The translations under genes and the position numbers were made by a program. Under the pieces are notes generated by a model. That model saw nothing but the letters and a program-made list of their open reading frames with translations. It was not told where the DNA came from and did not search any database. Below, piece by piece: positions 39,210-40,014 of a stretch of 40,014 bases of DNA; the first letter of the stretch is position 1, and each line of letters starts with the position of its first letter. This stretch comes from a virus: positions 1-40,014 of the IMG/VR virus record IMGVR_UViG_3300013010_000030; one strand, given 5' to 3'.

Positions 39210-40014
39210 TTAGTCTATTGGGTAGCGGATGATTACGATGCCGGAGCCGCCTGCGCCGCCTAGACCGGGGGTGCCCCCGCCACCACCACCGCCACCAGTG
39301 TTTGCTGTTCCGCTTGTTGCTGTCGTGTTAGTGCTAACACCCGCACCACCACCACCGGAGCCACCGGCACCGCCTGTGCCACCAAAAGCACCGCCACCGC
39401 CGCCCCCCGCCCTTGTTACTGAACTGCCAGTTATTGAAGATGATTCACCGGCACCACCGACACCGCCCACGGTTGCCGTTGCGTTTCCACCTGCTGCGTT
39501 AGCACCGCCACCGCCACCGGCTGGGAAATTTGCTGCCGCGCTTGCACTTTGCCCACCGTTGTTGCCTTGTCCCGACGTAGCAGTTCCTCCGAGGAACGGC
39601 CCTGCGCTGCTTATACCTGCACCGCCACCGCCGGAGCCTCCATCGAATCCTTTCGTAGTGTTATAGCCACCACCAGCACCGCCACCATCGCCATAAAATT
39701 GGTAAACGCGAGAGGCAACGCCTGTATAACCGTTTTCGTTAACTCCAACGCTGCCAAGACCACCGGCTCCGACGACTACTGTATGCGTACCCGTAATAAA
39801 GTAAGCGTTATTTAACGATAGATATCCACCTGCACCGCCGCCGCCGCCGGATCGGCTGCCACCACCGGCACCGCCGCCAACAACAAGAACGTCCACAAAC
39901 CCTTGAGCATTCACCGTCAACGAACCACTCGAAGTAAACGAATGCACCTTATACGTTTTACCATTCACACCATTAGTGCCATCAGCGACATAAGTAGTTT
40001 CAGTACCACCACTC
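39210..40014 (-). CDS. Glycine-rich tail fibre/adhesin, continues past the edge
   Basis: At least 267 residues; the frame is open at base 40014, so the N-terminus lies outside. It starts SGGTETTYVADGTNGVNG, then YKVHSFTSSGSLTVNAQGFV and DVLVVGGGAGGGSRSGGGG, and continues with Gly-rich repeats to GIVIIRYPID. This is the Gly-rich receptor-binding domain common in aquatic phage fibres, which can fold as a polyglycine-II bundle. A GTG at 39968 could give a shorter protein but has no ribosome site. Joined across the edges it would continue the reading frame of the partial gene at base 1. Confidence 0.8.
   Translation of the reverse strand, partial: SGGTETTYVADGTNGVNGKTYKVHSFTSSGSLTVNAQGFVDVLVVGGGAGGGSRSGGGGGAGGYLSLNNAYFITGTHTVVVGAGGLGSVGVNENGYTGVASRVYQFYGDGGGAGGGYNTTKGFDGGSGGGGAGISSAGPFLGGTATSGQGNNGGQSASAAANFPAGGGGGANAAGGNATATVGGVGGAGESSSITGSSVTRAGGGGGGAFGGTGGAGGSGGGGAGVSTNTTATSGTANTGGGGGGGGTPGLGGAGGSGIVIIRYPID

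Noticed and set aside
39229-39666. Proline-rich rightward frame opposite the glycine-rich fibre
   Set aside because: It is the complement of GGN codons (Gly to Pro/Ala); no ribosome site and wrong operon direction.
1-40014. Apparent excess of TCGCTG over CAGCGA as a polar Chi-like motif
   Set aside because: A rough count by eye gave only a modest excess with no positional trend; not enough without a proper background model.
1-40014. Integrase, lysogeny module, tRNA or toxin-antitoxin genes
   Set aside because: None could be supported; the HTH proteins alone do not indicate temperate life.

Overview
The window looks like an essentially complete genome of a lytic, tailed double-stranded DNA phage of an actinobacterium. 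The host call rests on a WhiB-type iron-sulfur regulator, an Rpf-like muralytic domain, many tiny Cys/His proteins of the kind seen in actinophages, and two apparently leaderless genes. Composition is moderate to low in GC, which fits a planktonic (freshwater or marine) actinobacterial host better than a high-GC soil host; that last step is inference. I see no integrase, no classical immunity region, no tRNA gene, no CRISPR array and no DNA polymerase.

Layout. A late operon runs leftward from about 21.6 kb to the left edge: large terminase, portal, a very large (2065 aa) virion protein, three further helical virion proteins, scaffold, N4 gp56-like major capsid protein, a cluster of Lys/Ala-rich basic proteins, an adaptor, a propeller-like tail protein and collagen-like fibre proteins. 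From 40.0 to 36.0 kb, again leftward, lie a glycine-rich fibre protein, two holin-like membrane proteins, an amidase, a methyltransferase, a metallophosphoesterase and small proteins. The two edges join in frame, so this is most simply one late operon on a circular or circularly permuted molecule of about 40,014 bp.

The early region runs rightward from 22.3 to 35.9 kb. It holds regulators (HTH proteins, WhiB), microproteins with zinc-binding motifs, SSB, a DnaB-like helicase, a wHTH protein, an Rpf-like lysozyme, a Hjc-like resolvase, HNH nucleases, a Rad52-type annealing protein, a Cas4/RecB-like Fe-S nuclease and a glycosyltransferase. Replication therefore appears to use phage helicase, SSB and recombination proteins with a host polymerase. 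Two single leftward genes interrupt it (an HNH nuclease and an HTH protein); each faces a strong rightward promoter and starts without a Shine-Dalgarno sequence.

Control signals are unusually readable. Three related promoters (TTGAC, 17-bp spacer, A/T-rich -10) share an ATAGT...ACTAT dyad over the -10 box and an AAACAGGAG leader. A two-hairpin element after the Cas4-like gene exposes loops complementary to that leader and is the most interesting candidate for an undescribed regulatory RNA. The 0.8 kb gap between the divergent operons shows a sharp strand-composition switch, 30-bp-spaced direct repeats and GC-rich hairpins, making it the best candidate for an origin or packaging site; a second gap (24.1-24.5 kb) holds an imperfect 84-bp tandem repeat with poly-T hairpins.
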